Shown one piece after another: positions 42,183 through 52,181 of a stretch of DNA of 64,000 nucleotides (positions within the stretch are counted from its first letter, which is position 1; every line of letters begins with the position of its first letter). Source of the DNA: Thalassobacillus_A hwangdonensis (lineage in GTDB: Bacteria > Bacillota > Bacilli > Bacillales > Halobacillaceae); the NCBI RefSeq assembly GCF_042675915.1, contig NZ_JBHTKL010000001.1, forward strand, positions 434,001-498,000. The letters are read 5' to 3'. The translations under genes and the position numbers were made by a program. The notes under the pieces are model-generated. The model was given only the letters and a program-made list of their open reading frames with translations. It had not been told where the DNA came from and ran no database searches.

Positions 42183-42614
42183 ATGTTCATGGGTGAATTT
42201 CAACATAACATTGATACAAAAGGGCGAATAATTGTTCCCGCTAAATTCAGGGAGGGGCTTGGTGAGAAGTTCGTACTCACACGAGGTCTAGATCACTGTT
42301 TATTCGCTTACCCGGAAACAGAGTGGAAGCTGCTTGAAGAAAAGTTGAAGAAACTCCCCCTAACCAAGAAGGATGCCCGTGCCTTCACCCGATTCTTCTT
42401 CTCAGGCGCAGTTGAATGTGAAGTGGACAAGCAGGGAAGGATAAATATTGCCCAACCCCTCAGAAACTTCGCGAAGCTGGAGAAAGAATGTGTTGTAATC
42501 GGAGTCTCCAACAGAATTGAATTTTGGGCGAAGGATCAGTGGGACGATTATTTTGAAGCGTCTGAAGACTCTTTCTCTGAAATTGCTGAGAACATGATGG
42601 ACTTTGATATTTGA
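42183..42614 (+). CDS. mraZ: Transcriptional regulator MraZ
   Basis: A 143-residue protein with two AbrB-like SpoVT halves: MFMGEFQHNIDTKGRIIVPAKFRE (1-24) and AVECEVDKQGRINIAQPLRNFAKL (about 76-99). It forms rings that bind tandem repeats and controls the division and wall cluster. AGGTGG lies about 10 bases before the ATG at 42183; an ATG two codons later is possible, but the family begins MFMGE. First gene of the cluster. Confidence 0.97.
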   Translation: MFMGEFQHNIDTKGRIIVPAKFREGLGEKFVLTRGLDHCLFAYPETEWKLLEEKLKKLPLTKKDARAFTRFFFSGAVECEVDKQGRINIAQPLRNFAKLEKECVVIGVSNRIEFWAKDQWDDYFEASEDSFSEIAENMMDFDI

Positions 42615-42632
42615 TAAAGGCGGGAGCTTACT

Positions 42633-43613
42633 ATGTTTGAACATTACAGTGTATTGAAAAACGAAACGATTGAAGGATTAAATATTGACCCTGAGGGTAC
42701 ATATGTAGATTGTACGCTAGGTGGCGGCGGCCATTCGGAAGAAATCTGCCGTCGTTTGAACCAGAATGGTAGACTGATCGCCTTTGATCAGGATGAAATG
42801 GCGCTTGAAGCTGCCAAGTCTAGATTATCCAAATATGAAGGGCATGTTACTTTCATCCATGCAAATTTCAGGCAATTGGAAGAGAAGTTGTCTGAACATG
42901 GAATAGAAAAAGTGGATGGAATCCTTTTCGATTTAGGGGTTTCAAGCCCGCAGCTGGACGTCAAGGAAAGAGGGTTCAGCTATCAGCATGATGCACCTTT
43001 GGATATGCGGATGAATCAGCAGGATGATTTTTCTGCGGATCAAGTCATTAACGAGTGGACCTATGAAGAGTTAGTTAAAATCTTTTTTAAATATGGGGAA
43101 GAGAAATTCTCCAAACAAATTGCCAGAAATATAGAAGCGAAGCGGAAAGATAAGCGGATCGAAACGACCTATGAGCTTGTGGATATCATTAAAGAAGCTA
43201 TTCCCGCTCCTGCAAGGCGTAAGGGAGGGCATCCTGCGAAACGTATTTTCCAGGCTATCCGAATTGCTGTCAACAAAGAATTGGAAGTCTTCTATGATGC
43301 CTTGCATCAGGCTGCAAGAGTAGTCGATCTCAATGGAAGAATTGCTGTGATTACGTTTCACTCTCTTGAGGACCGGATTTGCAAGCAGGCTTTCAAGAAG
43401 TGGAGCACCAACCCTCCGATTCCCAAGAATATTCCAATCATACCGGAAGAGAAGCTGCCTCCATTCAAAATGGTGACGAGAAAACCGGTAGTTGCGAACG
43501 AAGAGGAGCTTGAGGATAACCGCAGGTCAAGATCGGCAAAGCTTAGAATCGTAGAAAAGATAAAAGAGTGGTCTGAAGAATTTCATTATGAAGAAGGGTG
43601 GAAACGAATATGA
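42633..43613 (+). CDS. rsmH: 16S rRNA (cytosine(1402)-N(4))-methyltransferase RsmH
   Basis: A 326-residue SAM methyltransferase (MraW) that methylates C1402 in the ribosomal decoding centre. DCTLGGGGHSEEI near residues 26-38 is the SAM loop, and ILFDLGVSSPQLD near 98-110 and the KGGHPAKRIFQAIRIAVN block near 195-212 are signature regions. GGCGGGAG lies about 8 bases before the ATG. The stop overlaps the ftsL ATG (ATGA). Confidence 0.97.
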   Translation: MFEHYSVLKNETIEGLNIDPEGTYVDCTLGGGGHSEEICRRLNQNGRLIAFDQDEMALEAAKSRLSKYEGHVTFIHANFRQLEEKLSEHGIEKVDGILFDLGVSSPQLDVKERGFSYQHDAPLDMRMNQQDDFSADQVINEWTYEELVKIFFKYGEEKFSKQIARNIEAKRKDKRIETTYELVDIIKEAIPAPARRKGGHPAKRIFQAIRIAVNKELEVFYDALHQAARVVDLNGRIAVITFHSLEDRICKQAFKKWSTNPPIPKNIPIIPEEKLPPFKMVTRKPVVANEEELEDNRRSRSAKLRIVEKIKEWSEEFHYEEGWKRI

Positions 43614-43978
43614 GTCTTGAGCAAGTCAGACAGTACCAGCAGCACGAACAGATGACAGAACCAAAGAGACAGACGAAAGTCAAAGTACATAAGAAGCGGT
43701 GGGTATCCAAGGGAGAAAAATTCCTTTACACGATCGTTACTGGTGTTGTAGCGGTAGCATCTGTGTTCATGATCAACCTTTCCTCCTCCACTGACGGTTT
43801 GAATCGTGAAATTCAAAGTGTAGAAAAAGAAATACAGGTACAGAAGAGCCAGAACGAAACACTTGAATATCAAGTGAAAGAATTGAGCAACCCTGATCGG
43901 ATTCTTAAAATTGCAAAAGAAAACGGATTGAAAATCCAAAATGCGGAAGTGAAACAAGCATCTACATTTGCGAATTAA
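43610..43978 (+). CDS. ftsL: Cell division protein FtsL
   Basis: A 122-residue bitopic protein: cytoplasmic basic N-terminus (1-42), one transmembrane helix (about 43-62), and an extracytoplasmic coiled coil (about 65-110) with heptads. It partners DivIC and DivIB in the divisome. The ATG at 43610 overlaps the rsmH stop by four bases; an upstream GTG four codons earlier is less likely. Low sequence conservation is usual for FtsL; position and topology support the call. Confidence 0.92.
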   Translation: MSLEQVRQYQQHEQMTEPKRQTKVKVHKKRWVSKGEKFLYTIVTGVVAVASVFMINLSSSTDGLNREIQSVEKEIQVQKSQNETLEYQVKELSNPDRILKIAKENGLKIQNAEVKQASTFAN

Positions 43979-44000
43979 TCCTATGAAGGGCTGAGCGTAT

Positions 44001-46244
44001 ATGAGAAAGAGCAGAAGCACCCATGTGATGGCGAAAATATGGGGAATGCTGTTTGCTGCGTTGTTCCTGCTTTTACTCGGAAGATTCTTGTATATCGAGT
44101 CTTCAGGAGTTGTCCAGGGCGTTGATTTGAATGAGTGGGCAGATACAAAAAGGACAAGCGCATACAGCATCGATGCCGATCGGGGAAGAATCCTGGATCA
44201 GAATGGAATGATCCTCGCTTATGATCGACCGACATTCAAACTCCAGGCGATTGTCGATGAAGAATATTCGAAAAATCTTGAGGAGCCTAAGCATGTAACC
44301 GACCCTGAAAAAACGGCGGAATTGCTGGCTCCTTTATTAAATATGGAAGAAGCGTCCATCCGTGAACGAATCGAAGAAGGCATCAGCAATGGTAGATTCC
44401 AGGTAGAGTTCGGTAATTCCGGAAAGAACCTGACACAGGAGAAAAGGGATGCAATAGCGGACTTGAAACTCCCAGGAATCACTTTTGCACAGGAGTCAAA
44501 GCGTTATTACCCTAATGGTACCTTTGCCTCCCATGTGATCGGATTCGCAAGGAATGAAGGAGAAAAAATCGTTGGAGTCACCGGGATGGAAAAGCAGATG
44601 GCCAAATATCTCGAGGGTGAACCAGGGCAAATCTCTTACAAGCGCGATAAATACGGAATCAAGCTGCTTGATCCTGAAGAAATCATCACCGAGCCGGATC
44701 ATGGGGAAAATGTCGTACTGACCATCGATCAGAAAATCCAAACCTTCCTTGAAGATGCGATGACGCAGGTGGATGAACAGTATAAACCTGAGAAAATCAT
44801 GGCTGCAGTCATGGACCCTAAAACAGGGGAAGTGCTTGCGCTCGGAAACCGTCCAAGCTATAACCCGAATGATATAGGGAATGTACAAAACTGGTATAAC
44901 GATGTCATCTCTTATCCGTTCGAACCAGGTTCTACGATGAAGATGTTCACGTGGGCGGCTGCGATGGAAGAAGGGGTGTACAACCCAAGTGAAGCGTTCA
45001 AATCCGGTAGATACGAGTACATCGATGGGAAATATATCAGCGATCACAATGGTGGAGAAGGGTGGGGTTCCATTTCCTTCGATCAAGGATTCCGTTTTTC
45101 TTCTAACGTAGCAGCAGCCAAACTTGCAATCGATAAGCTCGGTCCGGAACGATTCCTTCAATATTTGAACAAGTTCGGCTTCAATCGCGAGACCGGGGTT
45201 GACTTACCGGGTGAATTGAAGGGAAGGATCCTGTACGAATGGCAAAGCGAAAAGGTGACGACTTCGTTCGGTCAAGGGACGACCACAACGCCGATCCAAT
45301 TGTTGACGGCAGCTAGTGCCATCGCGAATGGTGGGAAGATGATGAAGCCGTATGTGCTTTCTGAAGTTGTCGATAGCGAGAGTGGTGCCAAACTTAAAGA
45401 ATCGAAGCCTGAGGTCATCGATACACCAATATCGGAAAAAACTGCGAAGCAGATGCGGGAATTACTAGGCACCGTCATCACTGGTGAAGGTGCTACAGGA
45501 AACCATTATAAATTGAACGATTATACTTTGGGAGGAAAGACAGGTACAGCTCAGATACCTAACACTGAGGGTGGAGGGTACATGACCGGAAAAGATAATT
45601 ACATTTTTTCCTTCATGGGAATGGCACCTGTTGAGGATCCAGAACTGCTCATTTATGTAGCAGTAAAGCAACCGAAGCTTGCAGGAAATGAATATGGTGC
45701 AGAGCCTGTCGCCCATATTGTCAAAACAGTGATGGAGAACAGTCTGCATTATTTGAACATCCGTCCGGATAAGACGAAGGACCATGATGTGAAAGCAATC
45801 GAAGTGCCTGAGTTGGAAGGATCCTCCGTTTCAAAAGCCAAATCACAGCTCACGAAAGATTTTGAAAAGGTGACAGTAATTGGAGATGGAACCCGAGTCG
45901 CATCAATCTATCCTGATGAAGGTACCAAGGTTCTTCCAGGCAGAAGAATCATCCTTGTCACCGATAAGCCGGCAATACCTGACCTTACTGGCTGGTCCAC
46001 GCGTGAAGTGCAGGGGTTGGCAGATGTACTAGACTTGAAGCTGGATGTATTAGGAAGCGGATATGCATTTAAACAAAGCGTAAAGGAAGGGGCGAATGTG
46101 AAGAAAGGTGACTACTTGGCTGTTGAGTTCAAGCACCCTTCCTCGACAGAAGAAGAAGTAGAATCTGACCAGGATGATCCTGAGACGGAACAGACAGAAT
46201 CAGAAGAGGCACAGCAGGAGGATTCATCTGAAGAACCGTCGTAA
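44001..46244 (+). CDS. pbpB: Penicillin-binding protein 2B (divisome transpeptidase)
   Basis: A 747-residue class B PBP. N-terminal transmembrane helix at 12-32, dimerisation domain to about 230, transpeptidase domain with the nucleophile Ser311 in STMK, an SSN motif, and KTG at 513-515 in GGKTGTAQ. Two PASTA domains follow (about 595-715), then an acidic, low-complexity tail of some 30 residues rich in Glu, Asp and Ser. It crosslinks septal peptidoglycan with FtsW. GAAGGG lies about 10 bases before the ATG. Confidence 0.96.
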   Translation: MRKSRSTHVMAKIWGMLFAALFLLLLGRFLYIESSGVVQGVDLNEWADTKRTSAYSIDADRGRILDQNGMILAYDRPTFKLQAIVDEEYSKNLEEPKHVTDPEKTAELLAPLLNMEEASIRERIEEGISNGRFQVEFGNSGKNLTQEKRDAIADLKLPGITFAQESKRYYPNGTFASHVIGFARNEGEKIVGVTGMEKQMAKYLEGEPGQISYKRDKYGIKLLDPEEIITEPDHGENVVLTIDQKIQTFLEDAMTQVDEQYKPEKIMAAVMDPKTGEVLALGNRPSYNPNDIGNVQNWYNDVISYPFEPGSTMKMFTWAAAMEEGVYNPSEAFKSGRYEYIDGKYISDHNGGEGWGSISFDQGFRFSSNVAAAKLAIDKLGPERFLQYLNKFGFNRETGVDLPGELKGRILYEWQSEKVTTSFGQGTTTTPIQLLTAASAIANGGKMMKPYVLSEVVDSESGAKLKESKPEVIDTPISEKTAKQMRELLGTVITGEGATGNHYKLNDYTLGGKTGTAQIPNTEGGGYMTGKDNYIFSFMGMAPVEDPELLIYVAVKQPKLAGNEYGAEPVAHIVKTVMENSLHYLNIRPDKTKDHDVKAIEVPELEGSSVSKAKSQLTKDFEKVTVIGDGTRVASIYPDEGTKVLPGRRIILVTDKPAIPDLTGWSTREVQGLADVLDLKLDVLGSGYAFKQSVKEGANVKKGDYLAVEFKHPSSTEEEVESDQDDPETEQTESEEAQQEDSSEEPS

Positions 46245-46320
46245 CCAAGCAGTGTTCTAATCGTTTTTACTGTGACATATAGTGATACAAGCTAACTCTT
46301 TCTCAAAAAGGAGCGAAATG

Positions 46321-48243
46321 ATGAAGCGAGTATCACTTGTCACGGTAAGAAAACGATTGGTCACTGTTTTTCTTTTGTGTGTCGTTGTTTTCAGCATCAT
46401 CTTAGGGAGATTAGGCTACGTGCAATTCGTACTTGCCGATTTCCTTGTAAATAAAGCAGAAGATTCCTGGAGCAGGAATATCACCTTTGAACCAGAAAGA
46501 GGAAAGATCCTGGATACGAACGGTGAAGTGCTGGTCGGTAATGTGTCTGCACCTACCGTAATGGTTGTCCCTAGACAAATTAAGGACAAGGATGCTGCAG
46601 CTGCACAATTGTCTGCAATTCTTGGTATGTCAAAAGAAAAGGCGCTGCAGCACGTAAGCAAAAATATTTCCATCGAAAAGATCCATCCGGAAGGACGGAA
46701 AATATCTGAAGCGCAGGCAAAAGCGATCCAATCCCTCCAGATGGACGGGGTATATATCGCACAGGATTCTAAAAGGTATTATCCGAACGGTGCGTTTCTT
46801 TCACATGTGCTCGGGTTTGTAGGGATCGATAACCAGGGACTTATGGGTCTTGAAGCGTACTATGATGAGGAATTGAGTGGGGAACCAGGCTACCTTCAAT
46901 TCTTTTCTGATGCTAAAGGGAAGAAAATGCCCGATATGGCAGATGTGTACGAGCAGCCGGAGGACGGTCTTGACCTTCAGTTGACGATCGATCAAAGGGT
47001 ACAGACGATCATTGAAAGAGAACTGGACATTGCTGAGGCTAAGTATGAGCCGGATGGTGCAATCGCAATTGCAGTCGATCCCGATACTGGGAGGGTGCTA
47101 GGCATGTCTTCAAGGCCGACGTTTGATCCTCTTGAATATCAGGAAGTGAAACCTTCCGTCTATGACCGTAACCTTCCTGTATGGAGCACGTATGAGCCGG
47201 GTTCCACATTCAAAATCATCACACTCGCATCAGCGCTCGAGGAAGGGCTGGTAGATTTGGAAGACGATCATTTCCATGATTCCGGTGCGATCAAAGTGGA
47301 TGGAGCGACACTGCATTGCTGGAAGCGTGGTGGGCATGGCAGTCAAAGCTACCTTGAAGTAGTTCAGAATTCTTGTAACCCCGGTTTCGTTAACCTTGGG
47401 GAGCGACTTGGTAAAGAAAAACTCTTTTCCTATATAAAAGACTTTGGATTTGGTCAAAAAACAGGGATAGATTTGCAGGGAGAAGGGAAAGGGATACTAT
47501 TCAAGGAAGAAAATGTAGGTCCGGTAGAGCTCGCTACCACTGCTTTTGGCCAAGGGGTTTCCGTGACTCCGATTCAACAGGTGATGGCTGTTGCTGCTGC
47601 AGTCAATGGTGGTTACCTTTATGAACCTTACATCCAGGAGGCTTGGCTTGACCCTGTGTCGGGAGAAGTACTTGAGAAGAATGAACCTAAGATGAAAAGG
47701 AGAGTCATCAGTGATTCGACATCCAAGGAAATACGACACGCATTGGAAAGTGTAGTCGCTCAAGGGACCGGTAGAGGTGCCTATGTAGAAGGATATCGTG
47801 TGGGAGGTAAGACAGGTACTGCACAGAAAGTCGGGGACGATGGAAAATATATGAGCAATAACCATATCGTCTCTTTCATCGGCTTCGCCCCAGCAGATGA
47901 CCCTGAAATCGTCGTCTATCTGGCAATCGATAATCCGAAGAATACGGTGCAATTCGGTGGTGTCGTCGCTGCTCCGATCGTAGGCAATATCATGGAGGAT
48001 ACCCTCAGTGCGCTCGGTGTAGAGAAGCGGAAGGATGGTATTGAAAAAGAGTATGCCTGGCCTGAACAACCGCTGGTCCAGGTGCCTGATCTTGTAGGAC
48101 TTGAAAAGAAAGAGCTCCAGACCTATCTTGTCGATTTGAACATTGAAGCTAGTGGTACAGGGGATAAGGTGCTCCAACAGGCCCCAGCACCCGGCGAGAA
48201 AGTCGAAATGGGTTCGACAGTGAGGATCCTTTTAGGGGAGTAA
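46321..48243 (+). CDS. spoVD: Stage V sporulation protein D (class B PBP)
   Basis: A 640-residue class B PBP with an N-terminal helix (about 12-30), dimerisation domain, transpeptidase domain with the STFK nucleophile motif and KTG in GGKTGTAQKV, and one C-terminal PASTA domain, unlike the two in PbpB. SpoVD crosslinks the spore cortex with SpoVE. The ATG at 46321 is chosen because AAAGGAG is 7 bases away; the codon before it is also ATG. A sequence CATATAGT at 46276-46283 resembles a sigma-E -10 box, but no clear -35 box is seen. Confidence 0.95.
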   Translation: MKRVSLVTVRKRLVTVFLLCVVVFSIILGRLGYVQFVLADFLVNKAEDSWSRNITFEPERGKILDTNGEVLVGNVSAPTVMVVPRQIKDKDAAAAQLSAILGMSKEKALQHVSKNISIEKIHPEGRKISEAQAKAIQSLQMDGVYIAQDSKRYYPNGAFLSHVLGFVGIDNQGLMGLEAYYDEELSGEPGYLQFFSDAKGKKMPDMADVYEQPEDGLDLQLTIDQRVQTIIERELDIAEAKYEPDGAIAIAVDPDTGRVLGMSSRPTFDPLEYQEVKPSVYDRNLPVWSTYEPGSTFKIITLASALEEGLVDLEDDHFHDSGAIKVDGATLHCWKRGGHGSQSYLEVVQNSCNPGFVNLGERLGKEKLFSYIKDFGFGQKTGIDLQGEGKGILFKEENVGPVELATTAFGQGVSVTPIQQVMAVAAAVNGGYLYEPYIQEAWLDPVSGEVLEKNEPKMKRRVISDSTSKEIRHALESVVAQGTGRGAYVEGYRVGGKTGTAQKVGDDGKYMSNNHIVSFIGFAPADDPEIVVYLAIDNPKNTVQFGGVVAAPIVGNIMEDTLSALGVEKRKDGIEKEYAWPEQPLVQVPDLVGLEKKELQTYLVDLNIEASGTGDKVLQQAPAPGEKVEMGSTVRILLGE

Positions 48244-48285
48244 AGTAAATAGTATCGATTCCTCATCGTTTGGATGAAAAACTTT

Positions 48286-48294
48286 TGCTATAAT
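48286..48294 (+). promoter_or_regulatory. Extended -10 promoter upstream of murE
   Basis: TGCTATAAT matches the extended -10 consensus exactly. The -35 region is poor, which is usual for this promoter class. It lies 36 bases before the murE start and would give murE vegetative expression independent of spoVD. Confidence 0.65.
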
Positions 48295-48329
48295 AGTGAA
48301 GAATGTGCATATAAGTTAGGATGATAGTC

Positions 48330-49802
48330 ATGAGATTGAAAGAAGTATTGAATCATATACCATTTTATCAGTCAACAAAAGCAATCGAACATATGGAAAT
48401 AACCGACATGACAATGGATTCGAGGGCAGTGAAGCCTGGTGATCTGTTCATCTGTCTCCCTGGAGAACATTTTGACGGACACGATTTCGTTCACCAGGCA
48501 GTGGGTCAGGGAGCCGTAGCGGTTCTGGCAGAAAGGGAACTGGACGTATCTGTCCCTGTCATCATTGTCCCAGATTCTCATCGGGCGATGGCGGCAGTGG
48601 CCGGTTCGTTCTTCGGCCATCCAACCAAATCGTTGCAATTGATCGGTATTACAGGAACAAACGGGAAGACGTCCATCAGTTATCTGCTGGAAGAGATTTT
48701 TCAGGCAGAAAGCAAACGCACCGGATTGATTGGTACAATTCAGATGAAAATCAATAATGCTGTCTATGAAGTGAAGAATACGACACCGGACTCATTATTC
48801 TTACAGCGAAGCTTCCATCAAATGCAGAAGGAGCAAGTGGACACTGCAATTATGGAGGTATCTTCGCATGCCTTGGATAAGGGACGGGTCCATGGCTGTG
48901 ATTTCAACGTTGCAGTCTTTACGAATTTATCACAGGACCACCTCGATTATCACGAGAGTATGGAAGATTATCTTCATGCAAAGTCGTTACTGTTTGCCCA
49001 GCTTGGGAACAGTTTTGTTTTGGAAAATGACAAATGCGCAGTCATCAATTTGGATGATGATGCAGCTGATGCTTTGATCAAGAGTACCGCACAGCCAGTG
49101 CTCACTTATGGAATCCATTCTAATGCTGCAATTAAAGCAAAGGATATCCATCTGCATGAAAAGGGGTCCTCATTTAATATGGTTACGCCTTATGGCGAGG
49201 CGGCCATCGAAAGTAAATTGATGGGGAAATTCAACGTTTACAATATGCTGGCTGCTGCTGGCGCGGCATTGACATCTGGCATACCCATCACCACAATAAA
49301 GCAGGCATTGGAGAATTCTACTGGTGTCAGGGGAAGGTTCGAGCCAGTGATGGAAGGGCAGCAATACGGCGTAGTAGTAGATTACGCACATACCCCTGAT
49401 TCATTGAGGAATGTTCTTGTTACGATGCAGGAATTTTGCCGTGGAAATGTATGGGTCGTCGTCGGATGTGGTGGAGATCGCGACCGGACCAAGCGCCCAT
49501 TGATGGCAGAAGTAGCTGTTAAATATGGAGATCGGCCTATTTTCACTTCCGATAATCCGAGAAGTGAAGACCCCGAGCAGATTCTCGATGATATGGTGGA
49601 ACACCTTGATGGGGGCTACCAAAGGATCACCAACCGTAAAGAGGCGATTGAAACAGCGATTACCAATGCTGAACCGGGGGATATGGTGTTGATTGCTGGG
49701 AAAGGTCATGAAACATACCAGGAAGTGAACGGCCAACGGTTCGACTTCGATGATCGGGAAGTCGCTCGAGAACTTTTGACACGTTTAAAGGAGAATCGCT
49801 GA
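48330..49802 (+). CDS. murE: UDP-MurNAc-tripeptide synthetase (meso-DAP adding)
   Basis: A 490-residue Mur ligase. The ATP-binding loop GITGTNGKTS lies near 107-116, and DNPRSEDP near 405-412 is the signature that selects meso-diaminopimelate, so the peptidoglycan is of the DAP type. It also has the lysine carbamylation region and the family's central histidine block. The ATG at 48330 is placed 9 bases after AGG; an ATG three codons upstream abuts it. Its stop overlaps the murF ATG by one base. Confidence 0.96.
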   Translation: MRLKEVLNHIPFYQSTKAIEHMEITDMTMDSRAVKPGDLFICLPGEHFDGHDFVHQAVGQGAVAVLAERELDVSVPVIIVPDSHRAMAAVAGSFFGHPTKSLQLIGITGTNGKTSISYLLEEIFQAESKRTGLIGTIQMKINNAVYEVKNTTPDSLFLQRSFHQMQKEQVDTAIMEVSSHALDKGRVHGCDFNVAVFTNLSQDHLDYHESMEDYLHAKSLLFAQLGNSFVLENDKCAVINLDDDAADALIKSTAQPVLTYGIHSNAAIKAKDIHLHEKGSSFNMVTPYGEAAIESKLMGKFNVYNMLAAAGAALTSGIPITTIKQALENSTGVRGRFEPVMEGQQYGVVVDYAHTPDSLRNVLVTMQEFCRGNVWVVVGCGGDRDRTKRPLMAEVAVKYGDRPIFTSDNPRSEDPEQILDDMVEHLDGGYQRITNRKEAIETAITNAEPGDMVLIAGKGHETYQEVNGQRFDFDDREVARELLTRLKENR

Positions 49803-51157
49803 TGCTTTTTACAATAAATGAATTGAATCAATTATTCACTGAAGCCAGAGGAGAACATAAGGACAGCATTCCGGTCAAATCGATCATGACTGATTCACGT
49901 CGCGTTCATGATCAAAGTCTGTTTGTACCGATTGTCGGAGAGAATTTCGATGCGCATGACTTTTTAAAAAAGGCGATCGAAAACGGTGCAATCGGAGCAC
50001 TGTGGCAAAAGGATAAAAAGGTTCCTGCCTATGTCCCGACAGACTTCCCTCTGTTCCTTGTAGAGGATACGACCCTTGGATTACAGCAAATGGCAGGGTT
50101 CTATCTTCAGAAGGTTTCACCTAAAGTTGTAGCCGTAACCGGCTCAAATGGGAAGACGACGACGAAGGATCTAGTGGCGTCGGTGCTCTCTACAACCTAC
50201 AAAACGCATAAAACAGAAGGAAATCACAATAACCATATCGGGCTTCCGTTGACGTTATTCGCCATGCCTGAAGAGACCGAAGTGGTAGTGCTCGAAATGG
50301 GAATGAGCAGTTTTGGTGAAATTGAAACGTTAAGTAACCTTGCTCGTCCTGATTTCGCGATCATTACAAACATTGGAGAATCTCATATTGAATACTTGGG
50401 CTCCCGAGAGGGGATTGCTAAAGCAAAGCTTGAAATCAAAGCTGGACTGCGTGGTCCGTTGATTTTTGATGGCGATGAAGCCCTTTTGAGTGAGGAACAT
50501 GATGTTTCGGAAAATTGGCCGTGTGGATTCGGAGAAGAGAATCGTAATGTAATCAAGGATATGGAACTGTCTGATCAGTCTAGCAGTTTTACAATAGATG
50601 GCCGTGCCTACCAGCTTCCATTGGCAGGTGCACATAATGTGTTGAATGCATCATTTGCAATTACCGCTGCTAAGTTGATGGGTGTATCAGAAGAAGCAAT
50701 TCAACAAGGGTTGGATCAGAGTAAAGTGACTGGCATGCGCTTCGAACGAGTGGAAGGGAAAAATGGTTCCCTGATCATCAATGATACGTATAATGCTTCA
50801 CCCACTTCGATGAAAGCGGTAATCGAGGTCATCAAGCAGATGAAGGAAAAAACCAGAAAAGTGCTGGTATTGGGTGACATCTATGAATTAGGTGAATTCT
50901 CAAAGGACCTGCACCGAAAAGTTGCAGATGCTGTCAACGATGAAATTGATGCCATCTATACCTTCGGAAACGATGCGGATGAAATTACGAAAGCGGTGCT
51001 TCATCAGAATCCATCAATCCAGGCTACACATTACACCGATAAGCAGACGCTTGCCGATAAACTGACAGATGAACTAAGAGATGATACAGTCATCCTGCTT
51101 AAAGCATCCAGGGGTGTACGGCTGGAGACATTACTGGAAACTTTGACAGAATCTTGA
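49802..51157 (+). CDS. murF: UDP-MurNAc-tripeptide:D-Ala-D-Ala ligase
   Basis: A 451-residue Mur ligase that adds D-Ala-D-Ala. The ATP loop VTGSNGKTTTKD lies near 111-122, NHNNHIGLPLT near 140-150 is MurF-specific, and NDTYNASPTSM near 322-332 is diagnostic. In B. subtilis murF lies elsewhere next to ddl; here it is inside the cluster, coupled to murE by a TGATG overlap. Confidence 0.96.
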   Translation: MLFTINELNQLFTEARGEHKDSIPVKSIMTDSRRVHDQSLFVPIVGENFDAHDFLKKAIENGAIGALWQKDKKVPAYVPTDFPLFLVEDTTLGLQQMAGFYLQKVSPKVVAVTGSNGKTTTKDLVASVLSTTYKTHKTEGNHNNHIGLPLTLFAMPEETEVVVLEMGMSSFGEIETLSNLARPDFAIITNIGESHIEYLGSREGIAKAKLEIKAGLRGPLIFDGDEALLSEEHDVSENWPCGFGEENRNVIKDMELSDQSSSFTIDGRAYQLPLAGAHNVLNASFAITAAKLMGVSEEAIQQGLDQSKVTGMRFERVEGKNGSLIINDTYNASPTSMKAVIEVIKQMKEKTRKVLVLGDIYELGEFSKDLHRKVADAVNDEIDAIYTFGNDADEITKAVLHQNPSIQATHYTDKQTLADKLTDELRDDTVILLKASRGVRLETLLETLTES

Positions 51158-51194
51158 TTGGACGGGAAGTTGCAGCAGAGGAGGAACGATAATT

Positions 51195-52181
51195 ATGAAT
51201 GACTATGTACTACTAATAACAATGACTATATCTTTTTTAATCACCGTCCTTATATCACCAATCATCATTCCTTTTTTAAGACGTTTGAAGTTTGGTCAGA
51301 GCATAAGGGAAGAGGGACCGAAATCCCATCAGAAAAAATCAGGGACACCGACGATGGGCGGTGTGATGGTCCTGCTTGCAGTGAGCATTACGACGCTGAT
51401 CATGGCGACGAAATTCAATCCGGAACCGGTAAGCTTCGAAGTATTCTTGCTATTATTTGTCTTGATCGGATACGGGTTGATCGGATTTTTGGATGATTTC
51501 ATCAAAGTAGTGATGAAACGTAACCTTGGGCTTACATCGAAACAGAAAATGCTTGGCCAGATCATCATTGCGATCGTGACGTATTTGATCTTAAGAACGC
51601 ATGGTTTTCCTACATATATCGGAATACCAGCTACAGACATCCAAATCGATCTCGGATGGGGATACGCACTGTTGATTCTGTTCATGCTCGTCGGTTCTTC
51701 AAATGCGGTGAACCTGACAGATGGGCTGGACGGCCTGCTTGCTGGTACAGCAGCACTGGCATTCGGTGCCTTTGCAATTCTTGCATGGAGTGGAAGCCCT
51801 CAATTTGAAATCACCATTTTTGCCCTGGCGATCGTAGGTGCGCTGTTGGGCTTTCTTGTGTTCAATGCTCACCCGGCGAAGGTGTTCATGGGCGACACGG
51901 GCTCACTTGCACTTGGTGGAGCAATTGCCATCGTGGCTATATTGACGAAGCTTGAAATCCTGTTGATCATTATCGGTGGAGTGTTCGTCATCGAAACATT
52001 ATCTGTCATCATTCAGGTCATTTCCTTTAAAACAACAGGAAAGCGCGTCTTTAAGATGAGTCCATTACATCACCATTACGAGCTGAAGGGCTGGTCCGAG
52101 TGGCGAGTGGTAACCACTTTCTGGACGGTAGGCCTGATTTTCGCCGTACTGGGAGTATATATTGAGGTGTGGTTAGGTTGA
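51195..52181 (+). CDS. mraY: Phospho-N-acetylmuramoyl-pentapeptide transferase
   Basis: A 328-residue membrane enzyme with about ten helices that makes lipid I from UDP-MurNAc-pentapeptide and undecaprenyl phosphate. Signature blocks are LGFLDD-like GFLDDFIKV near 96-104, NLTDGLDGL near 173-181, the HPAKVFMGDTGSLALGG region near 222-238 and HHHYELKGW near 295-303. GAGGAGGAA lies about 10 bases before the ATG. The stop overlaps the murD start by four bases. Confidence 0.97.
   Translation: MNDYVLLITMTISFLITVLISPIIIPFLRRLKFGQSIREEGPKSHQKKSGTPTMGGVMVLLAVSITTLIMATKFNPEPVSFEVFLLLFVLIGYGLIGFLDDFIKVVMKRNLGLTSKQKMLGQIIIAIVTYLILRTHGFPTYIGIPATDIQIDLGWGYALLILFMLVGSSNAVNLTDGLDGLLAGTAALAFGAFAILAWSGSPQFEITIFALAIVGALLGFLVFNAHPAKVFMGDTGSLALGGAIAIVAILTKLEILLIIIGGVFVIETLSVIIQVISFKTTGKRVFKMSPLHHHYELKGWSEWRVVTTFWTVGLIFAVLGVYIEVWLG

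Noticed and set aside
43586..44170. 194-codon reverse frame over ftsL and the start of pbpB
   Set aside because: Its hydrophobic look is the antisense of charged codons; no ribosome binding site; ftsL on the other strand is clear.
44496..45161. 221-codon reverse frame inside pbpB
   Set aside because: Antisense shadow of a well-conserved coding region; no start signals.
47497..48177. 226-codon reverse frame inside spoVD
   Set aside because: Antisense shadow of the transpeptidase and PASTA coding sequence.
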